A DNA stretch of 64,000 bases from Microbacterium capsulatum (GTDB lineage: Bacteria > Actinomycetota > Actinomycetes > Actinomycetales > Microbacteriaceae), in contig NZ_JAVFCB010000002.1 of the NCBI RefSeq assembly GCF_030865425.1, positions 186,001 through 250,000 of the forward strand, in the 5' to 3' direction. This document shows positions 47,697-55,922 of this stretch, one piece after another (position 1 is the first letter of the stretch; each line of letters opens with the position of its first letter). The position numbers were made by a program, and so were the translations under genes. The notes below the pieces were generated by a model that searched no databases, was not told the DNA's origin, and saw only the letters and a list, made by a program, of their open reading frames with translations.

Positions 47697-48109
47697 GCCG
47701 CACCGCCAGCAGGAAGCAGCTCGCCGATCAGGGTCTCGACGCGGGCGCGGATCTCGTCTCGGATGCGCCGCACGGTGGCGGTGTCCTGCCCTGCCGGGTC
47801 GTCGAGTACCCAGTCCTCGTACCGCTTCCCGGGAAAGATCGGGCAGGCATCCCCGCAGCCCATGGTGATCACCGCGTCCGCCTCCCGCACAGCCTCGGTG
47901 GTGAGCAGCTTCGGGGTGTTGCCGGCGATGTCGATGCCCTCTTCGGCCATCGCAGCGACGGCGATCGGGTTGATCTGATCCTTCGGCGCCGACCCGGCGG
48001 AGAGCACCTCGATGCGGTCCCCGGCGAGGTGCTGCAGATAGCCGGCGGCCATCTGTGACCGGCCGGCGTTGTGCACGCAGACGAACAGAACAGTCGGCTT
48101 CTCAGTCAT
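47693..48109 (-). CDS. arsC: Arsenate reductase ArsC, single-domain LMW-PTP fold
   Basis: The 138-residue product begins MTEKPTVLFVCVHNAGRSQM with the anion loop CVHNAGR (Cys11, Arg17) and has ITMGCGDACPIFPGKRYEDW, the arsenate-reductase-specific stretch. It is the first gene of the operon arsC-arsC-aqp-(flavoprotein fragment), transcribed from the shared ArsR operator region. Mycothiol-dependent reduction is likely in this phylum. The second ArsC in the same operon is a distinct paralogue. Confidence 0.93.
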   Translation of the reverse strand: MTEKPTVLFVCVHNAGRSQMAAGYLQHLAGDRIEVLSAGSAPKDQINPIAVAAMAEEGIDIAGNTPKLLTTEAVREADAVITMGCGDACPIFPGKRYEDWVLDDPAGQDTATVRRIRDEIRARVETLIGELLPAGGAA

Positions 48110-48142
48110 AGTCGGGTCCTCTCCTGGCGGGTTTGCGTGTCC

Positions 48143-48175
48143 ATCTTGACGAACCGACTATAGCTCAGTCAAGAT
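48143..48175. promoter_or_regulatory. ArsR operator in the divergent arsC / arsR-arsC gap
   Basis: A perfect inverted repeat ATCTTGAC (48143-48150) and GTCAAGAT (48168-48175) with a 17-base spacer containing CTATAG lies seven bases upstream of the ATG at 48183 and 33 bases from the divergent arsC ATG. It has the form of an ArsR/SmtB site covering both promoters. Confidence 0.75.
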
Positions 48176-48182
48176 TGAGGCG

Positions 48183-48857
48183 ATGAACGTTGAGGGAATT
48201 CCGTCGGTGGAGGATCGGGCGCGGAAGCATGCCGCGCTGGCCGATCCCGCACGTCTCCGGATGCTCGACATGCTCACCTACGGGGACCTCACGCCGACCG
48301 AGCTGCGCGAAGAACTCGGGCTGCCCTCCAACCTGGTCGCACACCACTTGGGGGTACTCGAACGTGAGGGGATCATCGCGCGGACCCGGTCCGAAGGCGA
48401 CCGTCGGCGCAGCTATGTGCGTCTGATTCCGTCAGCACTGCCCGAGCTGGGGTTCACCGCCGCGGCTGGTGCGGAGCGGGTCGTGTTCGTGTGCTCCCAC
48501 AATTCCGCCCGCTCCCAACTCGCCCGCGCACTGTGGACAGGGCTCAGCCCTGTCCCGGCAGAGTCCGCCGGCACGCACCCCGCCGCCAAGGTCGCCTCGG
48601 GCGCGATCGCCGCGGCGGCTCGTCATGGTCTGGATCTGACCGGTGCGGTGCCGCAGCTGGTCGAGGACGTCGTCACCGAGACGGACTTCGTGATCACGGT
48701 GTGCGACCGAGCACACGAGGAATACCGGGCCGGGACCGTGCACTGGTCAGTCCCGGACCCGGTGATCGTGGGCACGGATGCTGCGTTCGAAGCCGCGTTC
48801 GCCGACCTCGCCGCTCGCGTCGAGCACTTCTCGCCCCGCCTCCTCGCCCTCGCGTGA
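48183..48857 (+). CDS. ArsR regulator fused to an ArsC-like phosphatase domain
   Basis: The 224-residue protein joins an ArsR winged helix (residues about 8-85, with HAALADPARLRMLDML and NLVAHHLGVLEREGI) to a LMW-PTP/ArsC domain (from about 98) with the loop CSHNSAR (Cys104, Arg110). The HTH part lacks the usual metal-binding CVC motif in its recognition helix, so the sensor may be the phosphatase-like half. It is divergent from the arsC operon across a perfect operator and is its probable local regulator. Whether the fused domain reduces arsenate or only senses it is open. Confidence 0.88.
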   Translation: MNVEGIPSVEDRARKHAALADPARLRMLDMLTYGDLTPTELREELGLPSNLVAHHLGVLEREGIIARTRSEGDRRRSYVRLIPSALPELGFTAAAGAERVVFVCSHNSARSQLARALWTGLSPVPAESAGTHPAAKVASGAIAAAARHGLDLTGAVPQLVEDVVTETDFVITVCDRAHEEYRAGTVHWSVPDPVIVGTDAAFEAAFADLAARVEHFSPRLLALA

Positions 48858-48877
48858 CGCCCGGCTCGCCCGTTGGG

Positions 48878-49290
48878 TCAGTCGGTGCCGTTGACGGACG
48901 AGCGGCGTTCGACGAGCACGGCGTGCCGCCAGGCGCCGGCGTGCAGGCCGAGCCGCGACTTCGCTTGAGTTCCCGCCTGCCGAAGACCCGGAACACGGCA
49001 GGTCGTGCAGGCGCAGGCTCGCCGTGTTCTCGGGGAAGATGCTCGATTGAATGCTCCAGAACCCGGCCGGATCCGCGGCCTCGATGAACGCGGCCAGCAG
49101 GAGGTGCCGACACCCTCGCCGTGGTGGTCGGGGGGGAATGTAGACCGAGTGCTCGATCTCATCCCCGCCCAGCGACTGGTCGCGGTCGACGACGCCGACG
49201 TTGTGTGGCTTCCCCCGCGGCGATGCGGGCAACGAAGATCGCCTCCACCGCGAGTCGATCAGCCGCCGCCATCGGACGGATGCATGTCAC
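48878..49290 (-). pseudogene. Frameshifted GNAT acetyltransferase (ArsN/phosphinothricin acetyltransferase-like)
   Basis: A GTG at 49290 overlapping the flavoprotein stop (GTGA) starts CIRPMAAADRLAVEAIFVAR, a typical ArsN/Pat N-terminus. The reading then moves to other frames: EIEHSVYIPPRPPRRGCRHL and FWSIQSSIFPENTASLRLHD (the acetyl-CoA-binding GNAT core) in one, and GAWRHAVLVERRS, the usual C-terminus, in another, ending at 48880. The N-terminal third also appears shortened. At least two frame changes make it non-functional unless sequencing errors are involved. In ars operons such GNATs (ArsN) acetylate arsinothricin. Confidence 0.75.
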
Positions 49291-50606
49291 GAACAGCAGG
49301 ACCCGCCGCTGCTGTCCCCGGTGGAGCAGACTCCGGTTGCCGGGAGGACGAGCTGCACCCGGGATGCAGCGCTCAGGTCGCCATCCAGCCACGCGGTCAC
49401 GGACCGGACCTGCTCGTAGCCGGTGGTGAGCAAGAACGTGGGGGCGCGGCCGTACGACTTCATCCCGACGATGAAGAACCCCTGCTCCGGGTGCTTCAGC
49501 TCCTGGAACCCGTGCGGGGAGACCGTGCCGCACGAGTGCAGGTTCGGGTCGATCAGCGGCGCAAGGCGCTTCGGAGCTTCGACGATGTCGTCCAGCTCGA
49601 GCCGGATCTCACGCAGCATGTCCAAGTCGGGCCGGAACCCGGTCGCCGCGACCACGAGGTCCGCGTCGACGACGGCAGGCTCACCTCGTCGGGTGCCGAC
49701 CACACGGATCCCGCCGCCAGCCGGCTCGAGGCGGCCGATCTGGAACGAGTCGACGACATCCACGATCCCGGCACTGACGAGTCGCCCGAGGCGGGTGCCG
49801 AGCTTCGCGCGCTCGGGCAGCTCGTCATCCGCGGATGAGGACACCCGGATCGCGGACGGGTTGCGGATCAGCCAGGTCACCCGCGTGCCGGGCTCCTCGC
49901 GGGTGAGCTTCCCAAGCCCGATGAGCGTGTTCGCCGCAGAGTGCCCGGCACCGACGACCGCGGTGTGCTTGCCCGCGAACCGGACGCGGTCGGCGCCGAG
50001 AACGTCAGGCAGCGCATGGACGATGTGGTCACTGACCTGGTCGGCGCCCAGCGGGCTGAGACCGGACGAGCTCAGCGGATTCGGGGTCGTGTAGGTACCG
50101 GACGCGTCGATCACCGCGCGTCCCGTGATCTCCTCGACGCGGCCGTCCGCGTGCCGGACACGGATCAGGAACGGTGCTGCGGCTCGGCCGGGGGTGCGGG
50201 TGCGGTCCATGCCCACCCTGGTTACCGCCAGCGCCTTCGTCGAGTAGCGGATCCGGGGCCCGATCTCCGGCAGCTCCGCCAGCGGCGCCAGGTAGTCGTC
50301 GACGAGCTCTTGCCCGGTCAGCGCACGACCCTCGGCGGCGGCCAATGACCAGCCGGATGCTTCCAGAAGCCGGCGCGACGCCGGGTCGATGAGGTGCCGC
50401 CACGGGGAGAAGAATCGGGTGTGACCCCAAAGCCGGATCGAGGATGCCACCTTGGTGCCGGCCTCGAGGATGGTGAAGTCGATGCCGCGTTCGACGAGGT
50501 TCGCTGCGGCGGCCAACCCGACCGGGCCAGCGCCGATGACGATGACCGGCAGCGCGGCGAGCTTGTCATCCGCAACCGAACGGGGAGCGAGATCGAGCAG
50601 GGTCAC
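49287..50606 (-). CDS. FAD-dependent NAD(P)-binding oxidoreductase of the ars region (ArsO-like) with Cys-rich tail
   Basis: The 439-residue product has an FAD motif GAGPVG at residues 25-30 and a second nucleotide-binding motif VVGAGHSAANT near 222, with VAATGFRPDLDML near 323, the layout of flavin monooxygenases/ArsO-type proteins. The C-terminus ends GVCSTGDSSGGSCCS with Cys427, Cys437 and Cys438, which could bind As(III) or act in thiol exchange. The GTG start at 50606 faces a divergent arsR across an 86-base operator region, and it is followed by a damaged GNAT gene in the same operon. The substrate is unknown; an arsenic compound is likely by context. Confidence 0.82.
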   Translation of the reverse strand: MTLLDLAPRSVADDKLAALPVIVIGAGPVGLAAAANLVERGIDFTILEAGTKVASSIRLWGHTRFFSPWRHLIDPASRRLLEASGWSLAAAEGRALTGQELVDDYLAPLAELPEIGPRIRYSTKALAVTRVGMDRTRTPGRAAAPFLIRVRHADGRVEEITGRAVIDASGTYTTPNPLSSSGLSPLGADQVSDHIVHALPDVLGADRVRFAGKHTAVVGAGHSAANTLIGLGKLTREEPGTRVTWLIRNPSAIRVSSSADDELPERAKLGTRLGRLVSAGIVDVVDSFQIGRLEPAGGGIRVVGTRRGEPAVVDADLVVAATGFRPDLDMLREIRLELDDIVEAPKRLAPLIDPNLHSCGTVSPHGFQELKHPEQGFFIVGMKSYGRAPTFLLTTGYEQVRSVTAWLDGDLSAASRVQLVLPATGVCSTGDSSGGSCCS

Positions 50607-50692
50607 GAAAGCCTCCAGAGCTATATCGATGAACGTCGATGTTCAGTCTTCGCCATCTATCGACGCTTGTCAATATCGACTATTATCGATGC
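50607..50692. promoter_or_regulatory. Divergent operator region of arsR and the ArsO-like gene
   Basis: This AT-richer gap contains the inverted repeat ATCGA-TGAACG-TCGAT (50625-50640) and several further ATCGA/TATCGA elements up to 50690. Clustered short symmetric elements between divergent arsR and target genes are typical of ArsR sites. Confidence 0.6.
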
Positions 50693-51049
50693 ATGGTCAC
50701 GATGCTCGAGGTCACCGACGTCACCACAAGGGGTGGGTCGTGCTGCGCGCCGCTCGTCAAGGAGCCTCTCGGTCGGTCGGACGCCGCGGAGCTCGCCGCG
50801 ACACTCAAGGCGCTCGCGGACCCGGCCCGACTGCGGCTGCTGTCGATCGTCGCCTCCAGCGAGGGTCAGGAGGCGTGCGTGTGCGACCTCACCGACCCGA
50901 TCGGACTGTCTCAGCCGACGGTGTCCCATCACTTGAAGATCCTTACCGAGGCCGGATTCCTGACTCGCTCGAAGCGTGGGACATGGGCGTACTTCGCCCT
51001 TGTTCCCGATGCGCTCGAGAAGGTCGGGCACATCCTTCTGGACCAGTAG
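50693..51049 (+). CDS. arsR: ArsR-family arsenic-responsive repressor (CgArsR type)
   Basis: The 118-residue protein has the ArsR winged helix (ALADPARLRLLSIV near 41, LSQPTVSHHLKILTEAGFL near 71-89). Its cysteines are Cys17-Cys18 (GSCCAPL) near the N-terminus and Cys62 and Cys64 (EACVCDLT). This N-terminal CC pair plus a downstream Cys is the As(III) site described for Corynebacterium glutamicum ArsR. The ATG at 50693 gives that N-terminus; the upstream in-frame ATG at 50639 lies inside the operator. It is divergent from the ArsO-like gene. Confidence 0.93.
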   Translation: MVTMLEVTDVTTRGGSCCAPLVKEPLGRSDAAELAATLKALADPARLRLLSIVASSEGQEACVCDLTDPIGLSQPTVSHHLKILTEAGFLTRSKRGTWAYFALVPDALEKVGHILLDQ

Positions 51050-51061
51050 ATCGCGGCTACC

Positions 51062-51236
51062 TATTATCGCCAGCTCTGGGCCGAATCGGCACGCCGGCGC
51101 CGCGGTCGCGACGCTGCGAGTGGCCCATGCCTCTCCACAAGCGCGTCGATCTCACTCGGCCGGAGCTGCCGTGCCATCTTCGCCGCATGGGACGTCCTCC
51201 CGCTCGGGCGTTGCGACGCCTGACCAGGTCGGCGAG
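51062..51236 (-). pseudogene. Degenerate fragment resembling a recombinase/IS helix-turn-helix
   Basis: On the minus strand the phrase AKMARQLRPSEIDALVERHG resembles the C-terminal helix-turn-helix lead-in of actinobacterial serine recombinases, followed in another frame by GVPIRPRAG. No full domain or start is present. The whole gap 51050-51423 (374 bases) contains nothing else I can support apart from the ribosome binding site of the next gene. Confidence 0.3.
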
Positions 51237-51423
51237 CAGCCTGGGCGCATCGGCTTGGCAACAGGCGTGCAACAGGTCCACCATGAGCTCCTCCAGCCGC
51301 GTCGTGTGGCCAGAAGCAACGCGACCGAGGCGATTCAGTCCGAGTTTCGGTTCCCGCCACCCTGATGTCACCTCCGCTTGGCAGTCTTCCTTACCGACGT
51401 ACCCCACCGTGCAAGGAGCAGGA

Positions 51424-53499
51424 ATGCCGAAACTGAACCGTCGACACTTCATGACCGCCTCGGCCGCGGCCATCGCCGCAGCCGCGACCTCGCAACTGCT
51501 CGGCGAGAGCATCGCCCGCGCGGCGACGATCCCTGCGAATCGAGCCACGGGAACGATCAAGGACATCGAGCACGTCGTCGTGTTCATGCAGGAGAATCGT
51601 GCGTTCGACACGTACTTCGGCACGATGAACGGCGTGCGCGGGTTCGCCGACCCGCACCCCGCGATCCTGCCGTCGGGTGCGAGCGTCTGGCATCAGAACG
51701 ACGGCAGCCGGGACGTCCTGCCGTTCCATCCGACCGCGCCCAACCTCGGCATGCAGTTCCTCGAGGACCTCGACCACAACTGGGGCGCGACGCACACCGC
51801 GTTCAACGGCGGCAGGTACGACAAGTGGCTTCCCGCGAAGGGCGACGCGACGATGTCGTTCTACCAGAAGGACGACATCCCGTTCCACCGTGCGCTCGCG
51901 AACGCGTTCACGATCTGCGACCAGTACCACTGCTCGGTGCTCGGCCCGACCGATCCCAACCGGTACTACATGTTCACCGGCTACACCGGCAACGACTACG
52001 CGGGCGGCGGCCCCGACCTGTGGAACGCCGAGAAGGGCTACGACTGGAGCACCTACCCCGAGGAGCTGGAGAAGGCCGGCGTCAGCTGGAAGGTCTACCA
52101 GGACGTCGGCGACCCCGGGCTGGTCGGCCCGAACTGGGGCTGGGGGAGCAACCCGTACATCGGCAACTACGGTGACACGGCACTGCTGTACTTCCACCAG
52201 TACCAGAACGCGACACCGGGCAGCCCGCTCTACGACAAGGCCCGCACGGGCACCGACGCGCTGCACGGCGACGACCTGTTCCGCATCTTCCGGCAGGACG
52301 TCACGAACGGCACGCTGCCGCAGGTGTCGTACATCGTCGCGCCCGAGGCCTACACCGAGCACGCGAACTGGCCGCCGAACTACGGCGCCTGGTACGCGGC
52401 GAACATCCTCGACATCCTCACCTCGAACCCCGACGTGTGGAGCAAGACCGCGCTGCTGTTCATGTACGACGAGAACGACGGACTGTTCGACCACGTCGTG
52501 CCGCCGCACCCGAACACCCCGAAGATCCCCGGCGCCTCGACCGTGTCGACCGACGGCGAGTGGTACGACGGGCGGCCGACCTACTCGCGCGCGAAGGGTG
52601 ACGTCTCCGGTCACTACGGCCTCGGCGTGCGCGTGCCGATGATCGTGGCCTCGCCGTGGAGCATGGGCGGCTGGGTCTGCTCGGAGACCTTCGACCACTC
52701 GTCGATCGTGCGGTTCCTGGAGAACCGCTTCGGTGTGGCCTCGCCCAACATCTCGCAGTGGCGGCGCGCCGTCTCCGGCGATCTCACGAGCGCGTTCGAC
52801 TTCTCGTCGACCGGCGGCACGGTTCCCTCGATGCCCGCGACCGCGCAGTACCGGCCGCCGGCTCAGGACGTGGCGGGGGCGGTGAAGCACCCCAACTACT
52901 ACCCGCAGCCTCCCGCCGAGAACACCATGCCGACGCAGGATCCCGGGACGCGTCCATCCCGACGGCTGGGCTACGCGCTCGACGCCACCGTCTCGCTCGC
53001 GGCCGGCACCTTGACCGCGCAATGGGCGAACCAGGGTTCGCTCGGCGCCCACGTGCAGGTCCGCTCGAACCTGCTGTCCGCGGCTCCGTATTCGTACACG
53101 ATCGGCGCCGGAGCCTCGCTCGACGCTTCCTGGACGCTCGGGGCCGAGTACGACGTGCAGTTCCACGGCCCGGCGGGTTGGTACCGGCGGTACGCGGGCA
53201 CGACTGCGGCCGCCGACATCCGGGTGTCCGTCGCGGGTGACGGCGAGGCGGCGCACGCCCGGATCCGGATCGAGAACGCGGGATCCCGCGCGGCCGCGCT
53301 GACCCTCGCCGACGCCTACGCGGGCTCGCAGTCGCTGCACCTGCAGGCCGGGCAGGCCACGACCGTGGTCGTCTCCACGAACGGCGGATGGTACGACCTG
53401 ACGGTCACATCGGACGCCGACCCGAAGCTCGTCCGCACGGTCGCCGGGCGGCTGGAGAAGGTGAAGACGCTCACCACCGACCCGCAGCTCGGTCGGTGA
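51424..53499 (+). CDS. Tat-secreted phosphocholine-type phospholipase C
   Basis: The 691-residue product begins MPKLNRRHFMTASAAAIAAA, a twin-arginine signal (RRHFM) with cleavage likely after residues around ARAA. The catalytic domain follows (VVFMQENRAFDTYFGTMNGV near 55-74, DQYHCSVLGPTDPNRYYMF near 163-181, LFMYDENDGLFDHVVPP near 346-362), then two C-terminal DUF756-like beta domains (about 510-690). Enzymes of this family hydrolyse phosphatidylcholine or sphingomyelin, releasing phosphocholine, often for phosphate supply. An AAGGAG box (51414-51419) precedes the ATG. It lies next to the arsenic genes but has no evident link to them. Confidence 0.92.
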   Translation: MPKLNRRHFMTASAAAIAAAATSQLLGESIARAATIPANRATGTIKDIEHVVVFMQENRAFDTYFGTMNGVRGFADPHPAILPSGASVWHQNDGSRDVLPFHPTAPNLGMQFLEDLDHNWGATHTAFNGGRYDKWLPAKGDATMSFYQKDDIPFHRALANAFTICDQYHCSVLGPTDPNRYYMFTGYTGNDYAGGGPDLWNAEKGYDWSTYPEELEKAGVSWKVYQDVGDPGLVGPNWGWGSNPYIGNYGDTALLYFHQYQNATPGSPLYDKARTGTDALHGDDLFRIFRQDVTNGTLPQVSYIVAPEAYTEHANWPPNYGAWYAANILDILTSNPDVWSKTALLFMYDENDGLFDHVVPPHPNTPKIPGASTVSTDGEWYDGRPTYSRAKGDVSGHYGLGVRVPMIVASPWSMGGWVCSETFDHSSIVRFLENRFGVASPNISQWRRAVSGDLTSAFDFSSTGGTVPSMPATAQYRPPAQDVAGAVKHPNYYPQPPAENTMPTQDPGTRPSRRLGYALDATVSLAAGTLTAQWANQGSLGAHVQVRSNLLSAAPYSYTIGAGASLDASWTLGAEYDVQFHGPAGWYRRYAGTTAAADIRVSVAGDGEAAHARIRIENAGSRAAALTLADAYAGSQSLHLQAGQATTVVVSTNGGWYDLTVTSDADPKLVRTVAGRLEKVKTLTTDPQLGR

Positions 53500-53545
53500 C
53501 GTCGGCTCCGGCCGTCACAACCGGAACGCCAGACCATGCGCGGAG

Positions 53546-53578
53546 GGGGAGGGACGCCGATACCCGGCGTCCCTCCCC
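53546..53578 (+). terminator. Intrinsic terminator after phospholipase C
   Basis: A perfect 14-bp stem (GGGGAGGGACGCCG and complement) with a five-base loop lies 46 bases after the stop. The rest of the 53500-53770 gap shows nothing further. Confidence 0.85.
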
Positions 53579-53770
53579 ACCAAGCGTTGTCGCGGCGTAG
53601 AGAAATATCGCCATTTCGATATCCCGGTGGGCGCCTCCCGTCCCAAGGCCCTTCCCCGGGCCCGAACCGGATCCGTCCGAACGCGGTGGGCGGCCGGCAA
53701 TCGCTGCAAGGACGCTGCAAGTGCGTCGCCGGGCATTGGCCTGAGCGACCCGCTGACGGAGAATCTCCCC

Positions 53771-54112
53771 ATGAGCGAACGCAACGAAGATGCGGCTATG
53801 GCGAAGGTGCTCGACCGTATCGCGGAGCGTTTTCCCACGGTCTCCCGCGGACGGATTGAGGCGATCGTGGGGGAGGAGCGGGCCCGTCTGAGCGGAAGTC
53901 GGATCCGCGACTACATCGCCGTTCTCGTCGAACGCACGACGACGGACCGTCTGCGGAACGAAACCGTGGTGGTGTCGGCCCCCGGTGACGCCGGTGTCGG
54001 GACGCTTCTGCATAGGGATCCGGACCGGTCCGATCCCATGGAACGGGATGCGCGTTCTCAGAGCGGTGGAGCACTGCGCAGCGACCTCGGCGGGCCTTCG
54101 CGGGTGGCGTGA
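53771..54112 (+). CDS. Free-standing three-helix-bundle (ArsC N-terminal-like) domain protein
   Basis: The 113-residue product begins MSERNEDAAMAKVLDRIAER and contains KVLDRIAERFPTVSRGRIEA then RIRDYIAVLVERTTTDRLRN. The pattern of heptad-like hydrophobics and the spacing to the ERTTTDRL ending match the N-terminal three-helix bundle of the arsC product at 47025-47696 (RLAHQFTG.. to EKFARDRL). Such isolated domains occur in actinobacteria as small proteins; in ArsC1 the domain mediates dimerisation. The C-terminal 40 residues are low-complexity and may be unrelated. A partner or function is not known. Confidence 0.65.
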   Translation: MSERNEDAAMAKVLDRIAERFPTVSRGRIEAIVGEERARLSGSRIRDYIAVLVERTTTDRLRNETVVVSAPGDAGVGTLLHRDPDRSDPMERDARSQSGGALRSDLGGPSRVA

Positions 54113-54608
54113 GCGAGCTGCTCACCTGGATCCACCCCATGCAGCGGCATTGCGGACTCGCGACGGTGATGATGTCCCGAGCGCTGGTGCGGGCCGCCGA
54201 CGCCGGCATCACGAAGCCCCGGGGCGCCGACGGCTTCGGGGCGGTGAGGTCTGAACCGGCGGTTCGGCGATGTCGACGACTGTGGCTCCGGCTGTTGTAA
54301 GGAATGTCATCTCCGGTGTCATGGTTGGCATCGGGTTCTGGGACGACGAACGGCGAGAAATCTCGCGAGCACCGGAGTGGCGAGCGAGGAACCGTCTCTC
54401 GGAACGCAGGAATTTCTGGTCGCCATAGGTGACATCTTCTCTCTCTCGTGCTTGCTGTTTCGCTGATTGTGTCGTCGGTGTTGCGCGGCTGACGGGTGGC
54501 AATGCCCCGTCTGAGGGCCGGCTGTCTAGCTTGGTCTGACCCGCATTCGAAGACGAACGGCGTCTCCGAATGGAGGTGCGCTCAGCGGCGGGTGCCCTGG
54601 TCGGACGA

Positions 54609-54637
54609 TTGCATCATCATAGATGATGATGTACCTT
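54609..54637 (+). promoter_or_regulatory. Promoter with palindromic operator in the spacer, upstream of the first M19 gene
   Basis: TTGCAT (54609-54614) and TACCTT (54632-54637) are 17 bases apart, and the spacer is occupied by the perfect palindrome CATCATCAT-AG-ATGATGATG (54612-54631). The layout is repeated at 57223. The remainder of the 54113-54751 gap (639 bases) is visibly poorer in GC than the rest of the window and I see no convincing gene in it. Confidence 0.65.
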
Positions 54638-54751
54638 GGACGCGCCGGGTAGATCCCGGAACTCAGAGGTCATGGGTGCCCCCTTGTCTTGCGTCGTCGT
54701 AGGCGTTGGACGACGGGGAGTCATGTCCGTGTGGAAGAGGTGTTGATTCCG

Positions 54752-55873
54752 ATGGCGATCACGTCCAGCGTTTCCCGTGTCGCACCCGCCGAGCTCTTCT
54801 CCCGGCGGCCGACTGACGATGAGCGGGCTCGGGCACGCGAGATCCTCGGCAGCTCGACCGTGATCGATACCTGCGGCGCGATCAGGCCGACCGGGCCTGG
54901 CGGAAGCCTCGACGATTCGATTGCAGAGCTGCGGGCGAATGGGATCAACGGGGTTGGGCTGACGCTCGCTGCCGAGGAGGACGGCCTTCAGGCGGCCATG
55001 AACATGATCCTCAAGTGGAACGGTCTCATCCGGAGCTACTCGAACGATCTGGTGCATGTCCGATCCGCGGACGAGATCCGACAGGCGCGGGAGGATGGCA
55101 GGATCGCCGTCTACTACCTGCTTCAGAATGGGCGTCCTTTCGAGGACGATCCGGGCAACGTCGAGCTGTTCCGGCAGATGGGGGTCACCTCCAGCCAGAT
55201 CACGTACAACAAGAAGAACTTCCTGGGCGACGGTTGCCTCGAGCCGCGCGACGGCGGACTGAGCCTGCTCGGACGCGAGGTGATCGCGGAGATGAACCGA
55301 GTCGGGATGCTGGTGGACCTCTCCCACGCCAGTCGGTTGACGCAGCAAGATGCCGTTCTCGCCTCCACGAGGCCCGTCTACTTTTCGCACTGCAATGTGA
55401 ACGCCATCTGTTCCATCCCGCGCAACGCCGCCGACGACACACTTGAGCTCGTCGCGGATCGCGGCGGAATGGCCGGCGTCTATCCTCTCGACCTCACGCA
55501 CGACGGCGAGGCGACCGTCGCGAATGTGGGTGAGCATCTCGAGCATCTGCTGCGGGTGATGGGTCCGGATCGGGTGAGCTTCGCGAGCGACTTCCCGAAG
55601 GGACGGCCGATCATCTACGAGCTCGCGCACCTGGACGACGACGGCTACCTGCACATCCAGCACGACGGCACGCACAAGGTGCGCCGCATGAAATGGGACA
55701 AGCCGGGCTGTGTCCCGTTCTATCCCTGGTACAAGTATGCCGAGGGCGTTGGCAGTTACGGCGAGTTCGTCAATGTCGCGTGCGAGCTGCTGGTGCGCGG
55801 GGTGCCGGACGATGTGGTCGCCGGCGTGCTCGGCGAGAACTTCCTCACCTTCTATGAGGCGAACGTCGGCTGA
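54752..55873 (+). CDS. Membrane-dipeptidase-like (M19 family) protein lacking canonical metal ligands, paralogue 1
   Basis: The 373-residue product aligns end to end with renal dipeptidase: IRQAREDGRIAVYYLLQNGR (residues 109-128), GLSLLGREVIAEMNRVGMLV (169-188), DLSHAS with His192, YFSHCN with His213, RNAADD with Arg224, and FASDFPKG near 290. However, the N-terminal metal motif DGHND reads DTCGA (Cys41, Ala43) and the bridging Glu (GxEGG) is Gln125 (LQNGR). So three of five metal ligands are changed while both later histidines remain. The start at 54752 fits family length; a GTG at 54731 is possible. It is transcribed from the palindrome promoter and is convergent with an MFS gene. Confidence 0.85.
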   Translation: MAITSSVSRVAPAELFSRRPTDDERARAREILGSSTVIDTCGAIRPTGPGGSLDDSIAELRANGINGVGLTLAAEEDGLQAAMNMILKWNGLIRSYSNDLVHVRSADEIRQAREDGRIAVYYLLQNGRPFEDDPGNVELFRQMGVTSSQITYNKKNFLGDGCLEPRDGGLSLLGREVIAEMNRVGMLVDLSHASRLTQQDAVLASTRPVYFSHCNVNAICSIPRNAADDTLELVADRGGMAGVYPLDLTHDGEATVANVGEHLEHLLRVMGPDRVSFASDFPKGRPIIYELAHLDDDGYLHIQHDGTHKVRRMKWDKPGCVPFYPWYKYAEGVGSYGEFVNVACELLVRGVPDDVVAGVLGENFLTFYEANVG

Positions 55874-55922
55874 ACGGGTGGTGGCCGCTCATCCGAGGTG
55901 AGGCCCGGTCACGCGATTAGTC

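Noticed and set aside
45861..54112. Search for a second copy of the tRNA-Ala 3' end as an attachment site
   Set aside because: No repeat of the T-arm and acceptor end was found by eye in the window, so att sites are not annotated.
54109..54300. Possible 63-residue gene starting GTG and overlapping the three-helix-bundle gene stop
   Set aside because: A GTGA overlap is present but the sequence is short, shows no domain, and lies in DNA of atypical composition; not enough support.
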